This document shows, in pieces, positions 28,241 through 39,649 of a stretch of DNA of 64,000 bases. Below the pieces are notes generated by a model. That model searched no databases. It had not been told where the DNA came from and saw nothing but the letters and a program-made list of their open reading frames with translations. How positions within the stretch are numbered: position 1 is the stretch's first letter; each line of letters starts with the position of its first letter. Origin of the DNA: Vandiemenella viatica (taxonomy: Eukaryota; Arthropoda; Insecta; Orthoptera; Morabidae); NCBI GenBank assembly GCA_031002005.1, contig CM061921.1:177576935-177640934 (forward strand), in the 5' to 3' direction. The translations under genes and the position numbers were made by a program.

Positions 28241-29495
28241 GTACGGAAGATCTATGTATTCCGTGGTCACTTGCCACAGCTGTTGGCAAAATGTCTCAGA
28301 CTAGATAGCAAGGTTGGGCTTGGATAGTCTGGCAGACAGATGAGATAATTTCTGCTTGAATTCGATAGTTAAAGTGGGAACATTCAGTTTTAGTTATGAA
28401 TACAAAGGAATACATTTTTCAGAGAAAAGGATGCATATATGTATTTTCTTTTCCCATGCAGAGATTTGAATGAACAGAGAAAATAAAGTGTTTTTAACTA
28501 AGCTCCCTGTGCCATCCACAATTTTTTTGACTTTCAGAATGCGGTTTTAGGTTTGTTGACATGCCAATTCAACAATATGAGCTCTGAATAAATGGTATCC
28601 TCAAAAAGAGTTTTGACTGCTCTGACACTGTAACTGGTAGTAAACAGGGCCAGCAAATCTTGTTAAGCCCAGGTGGGAAGAAAGACAGGAGGAGATACCC
28701 CTAAAAATGTTCTTTGGTTATCTTACCTAAAAAGAAATATAATAATAACAATAATATTCGTGACAAACAAATCCATTAGAGATATTCATAGTGGTAAAAA
28801 CTACTAAACTCAGTAGCTGGCAAACAATATTAGAATGCCCGTGACAGTGCCTCCATCATCTTAGTGCACTGGATTATGAGGGGACAAGATGTATATTGTA
28901 TGTAAGTCTATGCTCAGCTATTCTGCTCTCTCTCTCTCTCTAATTCTGGGTGTGTATTTTACCCCCCCAGAATTTTCCACGTGAGTATTGCTAACCACCA
29001 TACCAATATTATCTGCTGGCCCTGGTAGTAAGGTCATCAAGTACTGTATCTATCTGATGTTCACAGTAGCCATTCTGCCCGAATATTGTACTTTTATAAT
29101 GCCATCTGGCTGCAAATCCATTAAGATTACATCGCACTTACACACAGCAAAAAAACAGTTCACATATCAGGTTGTCAGTTTATAAAAAAGAGGTCATTAG
29201 AATCTTATTTCTGGCTAAATAAATCAACAATACCTACAGGGCTGTATTTTGCCTTTTTTTATTGGTATATGTCAGTTACTGATCAAAAACACAAGCCATC
29301 TCTCAAAATCATGCAGATTATGAATTCACCTATTACTGCAATAATATAAACACCTGAAAATAAGTGAAAAACAAAGCTTTATGGCTTCTCCACTCAAACA
29401 ATCATATAACTTTCCTCTGATATCTATACCTGGTGAAGACTTCATTGTTAATTTAAACCAAAACAATAAACTGAAGGAAAAAAGTAAGACTATAC
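28241..29495. other. Intron sequence with a short CT microsatellite
   Basis: A (CT)n stretch lies at about 28926-28942. The rest is unassigned AT-rich sequence flanking BRWD3 exon 5. Confidence 0.45.
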
Positions 29496-29733
29496 CTTCT
29501 TCCGTTGTCTGGTGGGTCTTTGGTTCATTTGAGACACCTGTGCTCTTTTTCTCACAGGACTTCTTTTTGGCTTAAATTAACACCTGCATCTGCTACCCAG
29601 TCAGAATATTCTGAACTTTCACTATCTGAACTTGAGCTCATAGAACCGGGTCTTCTTCATGTGCAGTTGAATCATCATTATTATGATCAGTTGTTGAAGA
29701 TGGGCTTGCTGTCGTGTCATTATTCTCAACAGC
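29496..29733 (-). CDS. BRWD3: BRWD3/PHIP homologue, internal exon 5 of 7, with two apparent 1-base deletions
   Basis: The acceptor catctttcag opens in phase 0 with AVENNDTTASPSS and an acidic serine/aspartate stretch. The hallmark SSEYSDWVADAG matches the 'DYSDWTADAGINL' motif of PHIP, and a basic segment PKRSPVRKRAQ follows. These three pieces lie in three different frames. The frame changes near 29646-29655 (a run of C in sense) and again near 29570-29580 (a run of T). Each change equals loss of one base. The exon is 238 bases, and phase 0 at both ends requires a multiple of three, so restoring two bases gives 240. This could be assembly error in homopolymers or a real disabling mutation. 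The donor is AAG/gtatag. Confidence 0.85.
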
Positions 29734-30225
29734 CTGAAAGATGGTGATGAAATAGAAAACTTGAAATTACATTCTAAGGTTTGGTGACAGTATTAAAATG
29801 ATAAAAAAGGTAGACAGATAACACAAAAATTAAAATTACTTTAATGCAAATACTAGGAAAGAAAGGTGCTTTAAAGTGAGATAAATTAAAACATTTGGGT
29901 AGGAGAATAATCAGCACTAACCGAAGTTGAAGGTTGCAGCGGTGTCGAAACATGGACAGACACACACACACACACACACTGAGAACTGGAATTCTGGCTT
30001 ATATTCCTTCATAAACAATAGAGAGAGGTAGCTCCATGATCGTGAGTCTCCTACAGCACCCACCCTCTGCAATGTTCTCTAGTTGATGAAGGAAGAAGAT
30101 CAGAAAATTTGAATGTGATTTGTGTTCATGCCACACAAGCATCATCTAAGGCAAGTGGTGGTTCATTTCCCTAGCCTAATTTGTAATTACTTTTTACTAT
30201 TTAGCATTACTACATACATTAAGCA
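29734..30225. other. Intron between BRWD3 exons 4 and 5, with CA microsatellite
   Basis: A (CA)n run at about 29959-29979 is the only distinctive feature. Confidence 0.5.
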
Positions 30226-30540
30226 TGGTCCTCAACCCTAAGGTTGGTTGGACCCTCCCGTAGGAGGCATACTGAGCCTGGTATCAGAGGTAGGACAGTC
30301 AGTTCATTTACTCCTCACCTAACCTAACCCGGTAATCTTACTGGGTAAAGGAAACCTACAGTTTAACGTGAAATCCAAACCAAAGATGCATTCTGGCATA
30401 CTTGACATTACACAGCAAGCTGTTCCAGAGGTCGAGGTTGGGTTAAGGGCCTTTCAAAATTCCTACTGAGAAAGGGATTCAAACTGAGGACTTAGTGATC
30501 CCCAGTCAGATGCCTTAACCACTGAGCAACTAGACCGCTC
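30225..30540 (-). mobile_element. SINE family B, near full length
   Basis: On the minus strand it begins with a tRNA-like head: GTCTAGTTGCTCAGTGGTTA (A-box side), followed by CAGTTTGAATCCCTTTCT (B-box side). The body contains 'ggaggcatactgagcc' and a conserved 'gaccctcccg' block (plus-strand wording). The same family occurs three times within 22430-23672 and is split by piggyBac at 59430-61437. It adjoins a mariner at 30548. Confidence 0.75.
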
Positions 30541-30545
30541 TTATA

Positions 30546-31613
30546 TAAATGAGGTCTGCCCCAAAAGTATCCGAACTTTCTTCATATTTTCTCTCTGGTG
30601 TTATTCTGTCACATCAAGCTGGTGGCATCCTTCGAAATAGACCTCATTTGATTCAATAGAACACTCTCAATGGCCTTTCCACTTTTGGAAGTAGTCCTGG
30701 AATTTTGGTATTGCCATTTGAGTGTTCGCCGTACTAGTTTTGAGCTTTTCTTTGTCATCAAATCGGTGTCCTTTGAGAGCCAAAAGTCACAGGGAGCAAC
30801 ATCACAACTGTACAGAAGCTGACGAAGCTATAAGACTTTGTGCTTTGTCAAATACTGCTGCACGAGGTTCGAAGCTTGAGCTGGCATGTTATTGTGATGA
30901 AGAAGCCATTCGCCGCTTGACCAAAGCTAATGCCATTTTTTTCTAATTGTGTCCTGCAATCTTTTTATAACTTCAAGATAATATTCTCTGTTGATCGTCT
31001 GACCTTTAGGAGCATATGCATGGTGCACAATACCCTCATAGACTTTGAAAGTTTTTCTGCTCCACCATTAATAATTTTGGAATAAATTCCACACAAATTT
31101 ACAAATTATCAGTTAATATCTTCCAAACACTAGTTTTCAGTATTCCAAGATCACATTATAGTTCTTGCACAGTCAACTGATGGTCTTCATTGATCACAAG
31201 TCACACACATTTGATATTATCCAGTGTTTTTATCGTCGAAGGCCAAAGCGTTGGTTACTATCAACAGATGTGTGGCCATCTTTGAACTGCTTATACCACC
31301 CTTTTATTTGCATTTTGCTCATACACTCATCCCCAAAATCCATCTTAATCATTTCAATGGTCTCCGCACAACTCTTTTTGAGTTTAGAGCAAAATTTAAT
31401 GCAAATTCGTTGTTCCAATCTTTCTATCATTTTTTACGATAGCAAAATTCGACAAACCTACAAAACACTTTGTAAACAAACGGACACAGCATGTGAACTA
31501 AGGCATCATGGCAACAAGCTTTATTGTTGACACTCATTTCCAGCATATAGTGCTAACTTTGTCAGGAACAAACATGTGAAGGAAGGTCAGATACTTTTGG
31601 GACAGACCTTGTA
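30546..31613 (-). mobile_element. mariner element with both TIRs, transposase on minus strand, broken
   Basis: TIRs share AGGTCTG(C/T)CCCAAAAGTATC and sit at 30548 and 31611 next to TA. Minus-strand frame 31230-31430 encodes the N-terminal HTH: EQRICIKFCSKL, then MQIKGWYKQFKDGHTSVD. Downstream, in several frames, the catalytic part survives near 30870-30910 (LHHNNMPAQAS; the expected HHDN is HHNN, so the second aspartate is mutated). The region around 30700-30800 corresponds to the last third. Total 1064 bp, slightly short of a typical 1.3-kb mariner. It is dead. Confidence 0.85.
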
Positions 31614-31874
31614 TATTAGTTCTCTTACACATAATGATACAAAATGTTCAACAAATACTAATCACAACAAAGCTAGCCAAGAAAAAAAAGAAACAGTGCA
31701 AATGAAAAATTGAAAAAATTATTAGCAGAAAGTCACACTACATCAAAAGTAAAGCAGCTGCATTTTCCAACAAAATTGTGAGTGAAACATTATATTGTAA
31801 CGGCAAAAACATTGTAAAAGTACTGAACATAAGATGATACAAATATGAATATAATATGATATTAAAATAAGGAA
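31614..31874. other. Short intron stretch
   Basis: A-rich sequence without recognised content. Confidence 0.5.
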
Positions 31875-33320
31875 TTACATATAAGTGAATAAAGAAATTA
31901 TATTAAGTGCTGTGTCTATTGGAAGGGTGATATTGGAGGTTGAGGCCAGAGAGATGCCTGGTATCCAGGATATGTTGGTAAAACAGTTTCGATCTGCAGA
32001 GTTCAGTAGGTGTTGAGATTTTTGGGAAGATTTGACAGCCCTCACAGTGAAACAGTTGTTTTGGTTCGAACTGTGTGAACTGGAATTTGTTGCAACCGGA
32101 TGGTCTAAGTTGCTAGTATAAAGTGTTTTCCTGTGCCCACTCATTCTGTTGGGAAGTTGGATAGTGGTGAGAGCTATATACAGGGTGTTACAAAAAGGTA
32201 CGGCCAAACTTTCAGGAAACATTCCTCACACACAAACAAAGAAAATATGTTATGTGGACATGTGTCCGGAAATGCTTACTTTCCATGTTAGAGCTCATTT
32301 TAGTTTCGTTAGTATGTACTGTACTTCCTCGATTCACCGCTCGTATTGTGGATGGCTGTGATACAATACGCCATTCTCCAGGGCTGCATCAGGGATTCCA
32401 TGCGACGGAGGGTGGATGCATGTATCCTCGCTAACGGAGGACATTTTGAACATTTCCTGTAACAAAGTGTTTGAAGTCACGCTGGTACGTTCTGTTGCTG
32501 TGTGTTTCCATTCCATGTTTAATGTGATTTGAAGAGAAGTAATAAAATGAGCTCTAACATGGAAAGTAAGCGTTTCCGGACACATGTCCACATAACATAT
32601 TTTCTTTGTTTGTGTGTGAAGAATGTTTCCTGAAAGTTTGGCCATACCTTTTTGTAACACCCTGTATATGAACTGATACAGTGGTGACAGGTGAGTTAGT
32701 ATATGTGTATATGTGTTTTTTAGTGCATGTGCCACGTCTGACCGTGGGGAAAGTTTTCCTTGTGGTCCCATTGGTAGCGGCTGGGTGCATGGTGCAAGTT
32801 TCGCAGCAATGTCTACTGCCAGAACAAGATCCATGTGACAGTTTGGGGGAATCACAAGGCAAGTATTTTTAAATCAAGATGTTCTTGAGATTGTGGTCTA
32901 CTAAAGTATGCAAGGGGCAGGAGGCAGGATTTTGGGGAGAAGGTATGTCATTTTGTGGAAGGGGTGTAGTACATCATGCCTATGAAGAAGAATTAGATTA
33001 ATGGACTTGGGACGAGGAAAGAACTGGGTGAGGAACAGGGCTGTGGTTAGTTTTTGGGGGTGCAGGATTGGGGTTAGTTGTATAAAGGATGGGTTTTACA
33101 CAAGAGGTTTGTTTTTATAGAAGATCGGGTGGACAGCAGTGGGAAATGAGTGTGATAAATGATGGGAATGTTTGGTGTGGAAGGGATGGCAACTGTAGAT
33201 ATGAAGGTATAGATTTGTAGGTTTGATGTGAACACATATGGTATGTAGGCTCCCTTTCTGTATGCAAATATCAATGTCAAGAAAGGAAACGTGTGGAGGA
33301 ATAAGTCCTGGTGAAGTTTA
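31875..33320 (-). mobile_element. Penelope-like element, RT C-terminus to endonuclease end, split by a MITE
   Basis: The minus strand reads, in order, FLDIDICIQKGSLHT with IKPTNLY (33200-33290; canonical 'FLD..I.......YRKPT' of Penelope RT). Then comes a Cys/His-rich linker PCDSPKLSHGSC (about 32830-32860), and then the endonuclease region with LPNRMSGHRKTLYTSNLDHP and QHLLNSADRNCFTNISWIP (31875-32222). A 484-bp MITE at 32181-32664 interrupts it. Frames contain stops. The same family is present at 40925-42730, 45476-46190 and 49690-50100. Confidence 0.78.
32179..32666. mobile_element. MITE with 122-bp near-identical TIRs (CAGGGTGTTACAAAAAGGTA ends)
   Basis: The element 32181-32664 has TIRs at 32181-32302 and 32543-32664. 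Both begin CAGGGTGTTACAAAAAGGTA and differ at only a few positions. TA (in TATATA context) flanks both ends. The 240-bp centre has no coding frame of note. Little divergence between arms suggests a younger insertion than the Penelope element it interrupts. The arms could fold into a long hairpin. The terminal TACAGGGTG resembles the end of the large hairpin element at 57204. Confidence 0.85.
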
Positions 33321-33375
33321 TGGAGTGACTACTATTTAAAGAATTAAGGTAGAAGAGATAGTGGGCGAGGACTAA

Positions 33376-33517
33376 GCATGGTGGACGAGTGGTTAATGCT
33401 CTGGCCTCAAATTCAAGAGGATGCCAGTTCCAATACCCATCTGGGCATCCAGATTTGTGGTTTGCACGATTTCCCCAAATAACTCCAGGCTAATGCCGGG
33501 AGGCTTCCTTCAATTGA
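33376..33517 (+). mobile_element. SINE family A, 5' tRNA-like head
   Basis: Plus-strand copy: 'gcatggtggacgagtggtta' (A-box side), 'ggcctcaaattcaagaggat', 'gccagttccaatacccat' (degraded B box), then 'atttccccaaataactccag'. The 3' body with 'gaggtcatt' is missing. It shows the 5' part that most other copies in the window lack. Confidence 0.75.
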
Positions 33518-33674
33518 TGTTCATTTTATTTGTGAAATATATGTAACCATAGTGAAGAGTTGTATGGCAGCCCCTTTGTTAAAGGACTTCAGTTAATATT
33601 TCTTATTTTATAAGGCTAAGAAACATTTTCTTTTTCTTACCACCACAAATTTGTAAAAACATTACATATAGTAC

Positions 33675-33855
33675 CTCAGATTCTCTGTGAAGAAGCTGTT
33701 CACGTGCTGCTCGAGTACGATAACTGTGTTGAAGTAAACTGCGAGCCCTCCGCCTCTTACCAAGAAAAGTAGAAACTGGCTGAGGTGGTGGGTCAGGCTG
33801 CCGCCTGTGTTGTTCCCAACGATACTGTTCCATCTCTGCATTTCCCTGGGCAGCC
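33675..33855 (-). CDS. BRWD3: BRWD3/PHIP homologue, internal exon 4 of 7
   Basis: This exon of 181 bases supplies the last base of the split glutamine codon and then 60 codons. It encodes AAQGNAEMEQYRWEQ, a proline-rich turn, then a very basic stretch KRRRARSLLQHSYRTRAARE ending LLHRESE. In PHIP the matching region is a charged, helical and basic linker containing NYRTRSA, and HSYRTRAA here is a recognisable counterpart. The basic cluster could serve as nuclear localisation or nucleosome contact; that is inference. Acceptor tttttatatctag, donor GAG/gtacta, ending in phase 0. Confidence 0.88.
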
Positions 33856-34084
33856 CTAGATATAAAAATGGAATTGAAAATTTATGTAAATCCATATACA
33901 GCAAAGACATTTGACAACTTCTGCTAAAGGATAGAAAAAAATAATGAATGGAGTTTAATCTTTTTTTTGAAATCCTACTATTAATCCAAAATATGTGGTA
34001 GTACTGGTGTAGTGGACCAAGGTTTCATAGGGATCTATTTGGAGTTATAGGATTTTACAGAGAATTATAGAGAGCTAGGTCAGT
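33856..34084. other. Start of the intron between BRWD3 exons 3 and 4
   Basis: No recognised content. The intron extends to 47271. Confidence 0.5.
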
Positions 34085-34674
34085 TGTGACAGGTACCGTA
34101 AACAGTTGAGCCAGAAAGAATGTGTAAACTCATGAGGCGATGAACTGGATAAAAGGACAAGACACTCAGCAGTTTCATGCAAGCAACAATGTAATTGGGT
34201 CACAATAACTGCATCAAGGAGATACGGGATTAAACAGTCGTCATTCCCTCCTGGGAAATGTAGTGGGGAGAGATGAACAAAACTGAGGTACAGCAACGGA
34301 GCAGAGGTCTTCCAGGTTGCCGAGGTCACAATTGGTCGGCGAGCCGAGCTGACACTGGGGGTCGATGCAGAGGCAGTGAGCAGCGGCGATGGTGGCAGAC
34401 TTCGCTGGACAGCACATCTCTGCGCCACCATAAAGAAAGGTGGGAATGAACCTGTTTAGACGGCGATAGATATTTGGAGACGGTACAGCCTAATGGGAAT
34501 TTACCAGAATTGTTAGTCTCCGTCATTAGTCACAAAATCTAAAACTGACCTCACTGGAATAAGGGTACGCTCAGCCTAATTGGTTGCTGAATGGTTATCG
34601 TGTACACGACTGAATAAATGTAGATACTTGTACATAACCAAATGGTGTATTATTTATGCATTCAGCCTCTCACA
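34085..34674. repeat. Possible solo LTR
   Basis: A 590-bp segment, GC-richer than its surroundings, starts TGTGACAGG and ends CCTCTCACA, giving the short inverted TGTGA...TCACA expected of an LTR. It contains 'gaataaatg', a possible polyadenylation signal, about 60 bases before the end. No second copy or clear target-site duplication is visible. It could instead be another kind of repeat. Confidence 0.3.
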
Positions 34675-36705
34675 TGACAGTATGTTTCATACCTACATAT
34701 AAGTTCTCCTCTTAGTGGTGGCAGAGTGAAAAAATAGTAGCCTTTCCACAACACTAGGTTATCATCAAAGATAAAGGTAGGCTTTGAATATCAGTGCAGT
34801 CAAATTCCAATTATTACTTTCTCACAACAAATATGTTCATGATGTTATCCCTAATTACATTTAATATTAATGAAAGATTCTCAGGTTTCCAGCCATTCTA
34901 TTAAGAAATATGCTGAGGCTTCCAAAGCCGACCAATCATGATGAAGTAGAATTTCAAGTGTCAGAGGGCTGACTCACAATGCCAGTACAGCTCTCTGGTT
35001 GTCACAGTCATAGCACCAGACCTGAAGATGGCGGCAGAGCTAACCACTGAAAGATCATCTTTCTGCAACACTATCCAGCGGACAACCCGTGAATATTACA
35101 TGTAAAAGAAATGTGACATTTTGGCATTCATAAACTCTGTATTCACCATCCATAATATTTTGTGCCCAAATAGTATTAACCTGGGTCATAGTATTAACTT
35201 GGGTCAAAACCCAAGTGTTCTTTCTAAATTCACAATTCACAAACAATTCTAAAATTTCTGACTAATGGTTTCTGACAAAAGTTGTACATATGTGTAGACT
35301 GATAGACCTTAACATCAAAAACTTATAGAACCAGGGTGTGTTACTTGTTTAATACTATAAAGACTAATAGTAAGTACAGGATGTATAAGTGCTGTAAGAA
35401 AGAAGGTTAGAAAGATTACAAATAAAGACTCTATAAGTAGAGGAGTTGAAATGACACACTAAAAAATTTCACTTTCCACAAAATATCAATAGCTCATTTT
35501 TCAAGTGAATGAAGAACCATTACTATGTACACTCTGTTGTATATATTCATTTTATCACTGCCTGCGATAGGTATATATTATCCCAGACAGTCTGGAAATA
35601 TCGATAATCCTCTTCGTAATAGTTCATCTCCACCACTAAACCCCCCACCCCCAACCTTTCTTCTACTACCTAACCAGTCGTGGGATAAACTTCGGTGTGT
35701 GCACATCTCCAGAACTAAATGGCTCATTCTATAGTGCATGAATGGGTGTCCATGTTACATGTAACATGTTATTCTCTCATTGCACCCCTCAACTTTTGTA
35801 TGTGATGAGTTATTTTCCCTATCCTTTATTATTTTATATTGCCTAAAAACCACTTCATTTTTCCTTAGTATCATTATTATTTGTTCACGTACATATAATT
35901 TATAATTCATATATTATCTAATCTCTCTTATCATTACTGTTGTGATGGTCCAATATTACCAGCAATAGTTGCCCGTATATGATGATTACTGAGTCAGTAT
36001 TTTCTCCTCCAATGACCTTTGCCACAATTGCTTCATTACCTTGGTACACTAGTCACTTGGTGGACATCTGAATGCCTCACAGTATGACTATGCTTAAACA
36101 CCAAAATACTGTGTTAAACTTTTGTGTTCTTTGCTGTCTAGCGAATATTCGATTTACTTTCCATACCTTTTCTAATATATATATAATAAAACAAATTAAA
36201 AAAACAGATATGTATACCCATGACTCATCTAAGATCAAAACTCAAGAACTGCAACAAACACACAAAAAATGAGAGAATCACGGTTTTACAATATTTTGGG
36301 TTAAAACCTTATCCACGCAATGAGATTAGTCAGATCTAATGTGTTTCTTGGTAGGCAATGGGAACTGGAAAATATGATATAACCTGTTGATAACAATGGA
36401 AAAACAAAACATTTGCAGAGGCTGAACACAACTCTACACTTATAATAAAACTGTTAATGGGCCTTAATCTGTAAATTAAAAATATTTTGTAAATTTTGAT
36501 TGGAGGAAGCATTATCAATGATATAGAAGCCAAAATGGTATATTTTTTCATTTTTTGTATGTATGTATGCATGTATGTATGCATCTTTAAAAGCACTCTG
36601 AAACTACCAGATGGCTTTGAATGAAACTTGGAATAATTATAACAGATACTATGGATTAACATTTAGGATACATTTTATCCCGAAAAAAGTTAATTTTCAC
36701 AAGAG
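34675..36705. other. AT-rich intron sequence
   Basis: No coding signal. A short 'atgtatgtatgcatg' microsatellite lies at about 36558-36583. The following 'ctttgaatgaaacttggaat' stretch resembles sequence at 39400-39475, suggesting a shared old repeat. Confidence 0.45.
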
Positions 36706-37700
36706 ATACACTGATTAGCCAGTGAGGCCTTAGTAGGTCGCTGGAGGGAGTTGACACCACATCTGCACACACAAGTCTTCTAATTCCTGTAAATTCCGGA
36801 GAGGAGGGCAATGAGCCCTGATGCCACATTCAATCACATCCCAGACGTGTTTGATCGGGTTCAGATCTGGCAAGTTGAGTGGACAGCACAGAAATTGTAA
36901 CTCGCCAATGTGTTCCTCGAACCCCTCCACACTCCTGGCCTTGTAACATGGCAAATTATCTTGTTGAAAAATGTTACTGTCATTGGTAAACAGGGTCATC
37001 ATGAAGTGGTGTATATGGTCTGCAAACAGTATACGATACTTATTGGCTGTCATGGTGCCTTGCACAAGCTTCACTGGACCCACTGATGCCAACGTGAATG
37101 TTCCCGAGAGCATATTTGAGCCACTGCCAGCTTGTCTCCATCCTGCAGTAAAGGTGTCAAGAAGCTGTTCCCCTGGAAAATGATGAATTCGTACCCTCCC
37201 ATCGGCATGATGAAGAAGGTATCAGGATTCAATAGACCATGCAATGCTCTGCCATCATGTCAACATCCAGTCAAGTGCACATTTCAGTTGTAATTGCCGA
37301 TGTCATGGTATTAATGCATGCATAGGTCGTCAGCTGTGGAGGCCCATTGTTAGGAGTGTTTGCTGCACTGTGTGTTCAGACATACTTTTACTCTGCCCAG
37401 AATTAAAATATGATGTTAGTTCCCCCGCAGTTCACCGCCTGTCCTGTTTTACCAGTCTGTCCAGCTTACGACATCTGTAATGAGCGGTGGCCGCCCAATC
37501 CCTCAAGGTCCTGACGTGGTTTCAACTTGGTATTGCCACTTGTTGAATACACTCACCACAGCACTCCTTGAACACCTGACAACTCGTGCAGTTTCTGAAA
37601 TGCTCTTGCTGAGCCTCCAGGCCATCACAATCTGCTCTCGGTCAAACTCAGATAGTTTTGTGCACATTCCCCATTCTAAACACGGATAGCATGCTCATTG
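36706..37700 (-). mobile_element. Tc1-like transposase relic (DD34E type)
   Basis: The minus strand gives the N-terminal half in broken frames (MGLHSRRPMHALIP near 37310-37350). Then come HHADGRVRIHHFPGE (37185-37215) and frame 36730-37113 with SVGPVKLVQGTMTANKY, NIFQQDNLPCYKARSV and NLPDLNPIKHVWDVIE. The second catalytic aspartate (QQDN) is present. The third acidic residue (PIEH in active Tc1) is lysine here (PIKH), and the first region reads WSIES instead of (T)DES. The left flank has 'cactgattagcca', similar to a Tc1 end. This is an inactive copy. Confidence 0.86.
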
Positions 37701-39474
37701 ATACTAAATGCACTGTACATGTGTCTGACTAGCAGTCATTCCTCGTCAGATGATGCTGCTATTGCCTGCATGGGTTTATATCAATAGTAGGTAGTGTCAC
37801 ATAACCTTACTTATGTCAGTATACCATCAAAGACAGTTTAAAGGGTCCTTAAAACACTTAAAACCAACAACAAATCATTTTTGGAGCATTTTCCAGTGGT
37901 TTGAGAGTCAGAAAACAAATTAGTAAGGAGAGGTTGAGCTATTTTATAAGTTTTTGAAACTACTATAAAGAAAGTCCAAGTTTTTTAGAAGCCTTTTGGC
38001 CACATTCATTTTCAGAGGTGTAAGACGAGATGACAATTTAAATTAGGTCCAACACTTGCATTTTAGAAGATTGTATTAAAGAGATATGGTGAACTTGGTT
38101 ATCGCACAAGCACATGGAAAATATTGCACAAGAAACTGTTTTCACTTAATTTTCATGGTACAGTAAAGATTCATAGCTCAAAATGTTCGGCATAAAATAA
38201 TATGCAACATATGAAAGGATAGAGTCACTAACTAACAGGAAAGTACGATTTTTATACAAAATAAAAGATTTTGCTGACTTTGCAATTCAGACATTTATTC
38301 GGAGATACAGGCCTGAGGGATCAGAAACCACATTCAAATTAAGAGAAATTTTCACTGAACACACAGAGTGATTTTCATAAAGATTCTGACAATATTCAAG
38401 TCATAAAAGGGAAATTAAGGTTTAAACGTAATGGCTGCTACAATGCATCATTTTGGAAATGAAGGATTAGCATTAAAGAAAATAGACAACGAGAAAACAA
38501 CGTTACCATCAGATAGAGAATCAAATTTAGCAAAGTTTGAAATATATTACAGATCTGTAGCAGTCATATATTTGGAGATAATCGACATCAAAGTTTTTAG
38601 CCGACTTTGCACTTATAGTCAGGGTAGATTTTCACTATCAAATACATTTGGGATCTAGACATGTTATATTTCAAAAGGTGAGGAAATTTTATAGAATATT
38701 TTGATAACAGAATCATTCCACAGACTGAAGAATTGTAGGAATGATGACAGATTAAAGCTTTTACAACTTTAGCTCGAAATCCACAACACCTAGGAGAAAA
38801 GCTCTCATAACTAAAATTGACATTTAAAATATGCTTCACAACATATCAAAATTTCAGAATGATTGGAACAAAAATAAGGTTTCCCTTTGTCAAATCATGC
38901 ATATGTTGAGTTAGCTGGCCCAATATTAATATAAGGGGGCATCACTGGCCTAGGCGGGCAGCAGTATTCCGGCAGAAATTGAACTGAGAGGATGGTTTGT
39001 TGGTCGTCACGGAGATATAGGAAACTTTAGAAGGGACAAAACAGCAGTGCGGACTCACTCTTCCTTCGAGATGAACTTTTAACTTTCATCTAGGGGTTAG
39101 GATGAAGTTGCTTACTGTGAGGATGGTTTTACCTGTCATTTATTTCGGATAGAAGTCTGCTGCTTTTCTACAAGGCCTACGCTGGCACCAAACTTATGTA
39201 AGAAATTTTGCAAATTTTGAATTTATCAGTTACGAGAGATTGGCGCCCGTTAAACAGAATCCGTTAAGGTACCAGACATGATCACAGTTAAGGCTAATTG
39301 CTTTATGCTACAAACCTGACCAAGCAGTCATAAATGCTCTGGCTGATCAGTGTAAGTGATGTAAGTTAAGGGTCTTTGAAGCACATCACACTAAAACAAC
39401 CAGATGGATTTATATGCAACTCGGCATAGTTATAACAGATATTTTGGATTGACATTTAAAATACTTTTTATCCC

Positions 39475-39505
<31 letters not shown>

Positions 39506-39649
39506 GACAAGGTTATAGTGGGATAGGTAATGAGATTTATGGTATAAATGCAGTCTGTAATGCTATGCAAGTTGAGTAACATATACAGAATCGAATGTAC
39601 ATGGCGGAGGTGTGATAGATTGAGCTTCACATTTCACAGGTGGGCCACA
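37701..39649. other. Intron sequence with poly-A tract, nothing certain
   Basis: An A-run lies at 39474-39502, preceded by 'agttataacagatattttgg', also seen near 36635. The segment 38940-39260 is GC-richer and may be non-coding flank of the Helitron relic that follows. No gene recognised. Confidence 0.4.

Noticed and set aside
37244..37689. Plus-strand frames as small secreted proteins
   Set aside because: They are antisense to the Tc1-like transposase N-terminal half.
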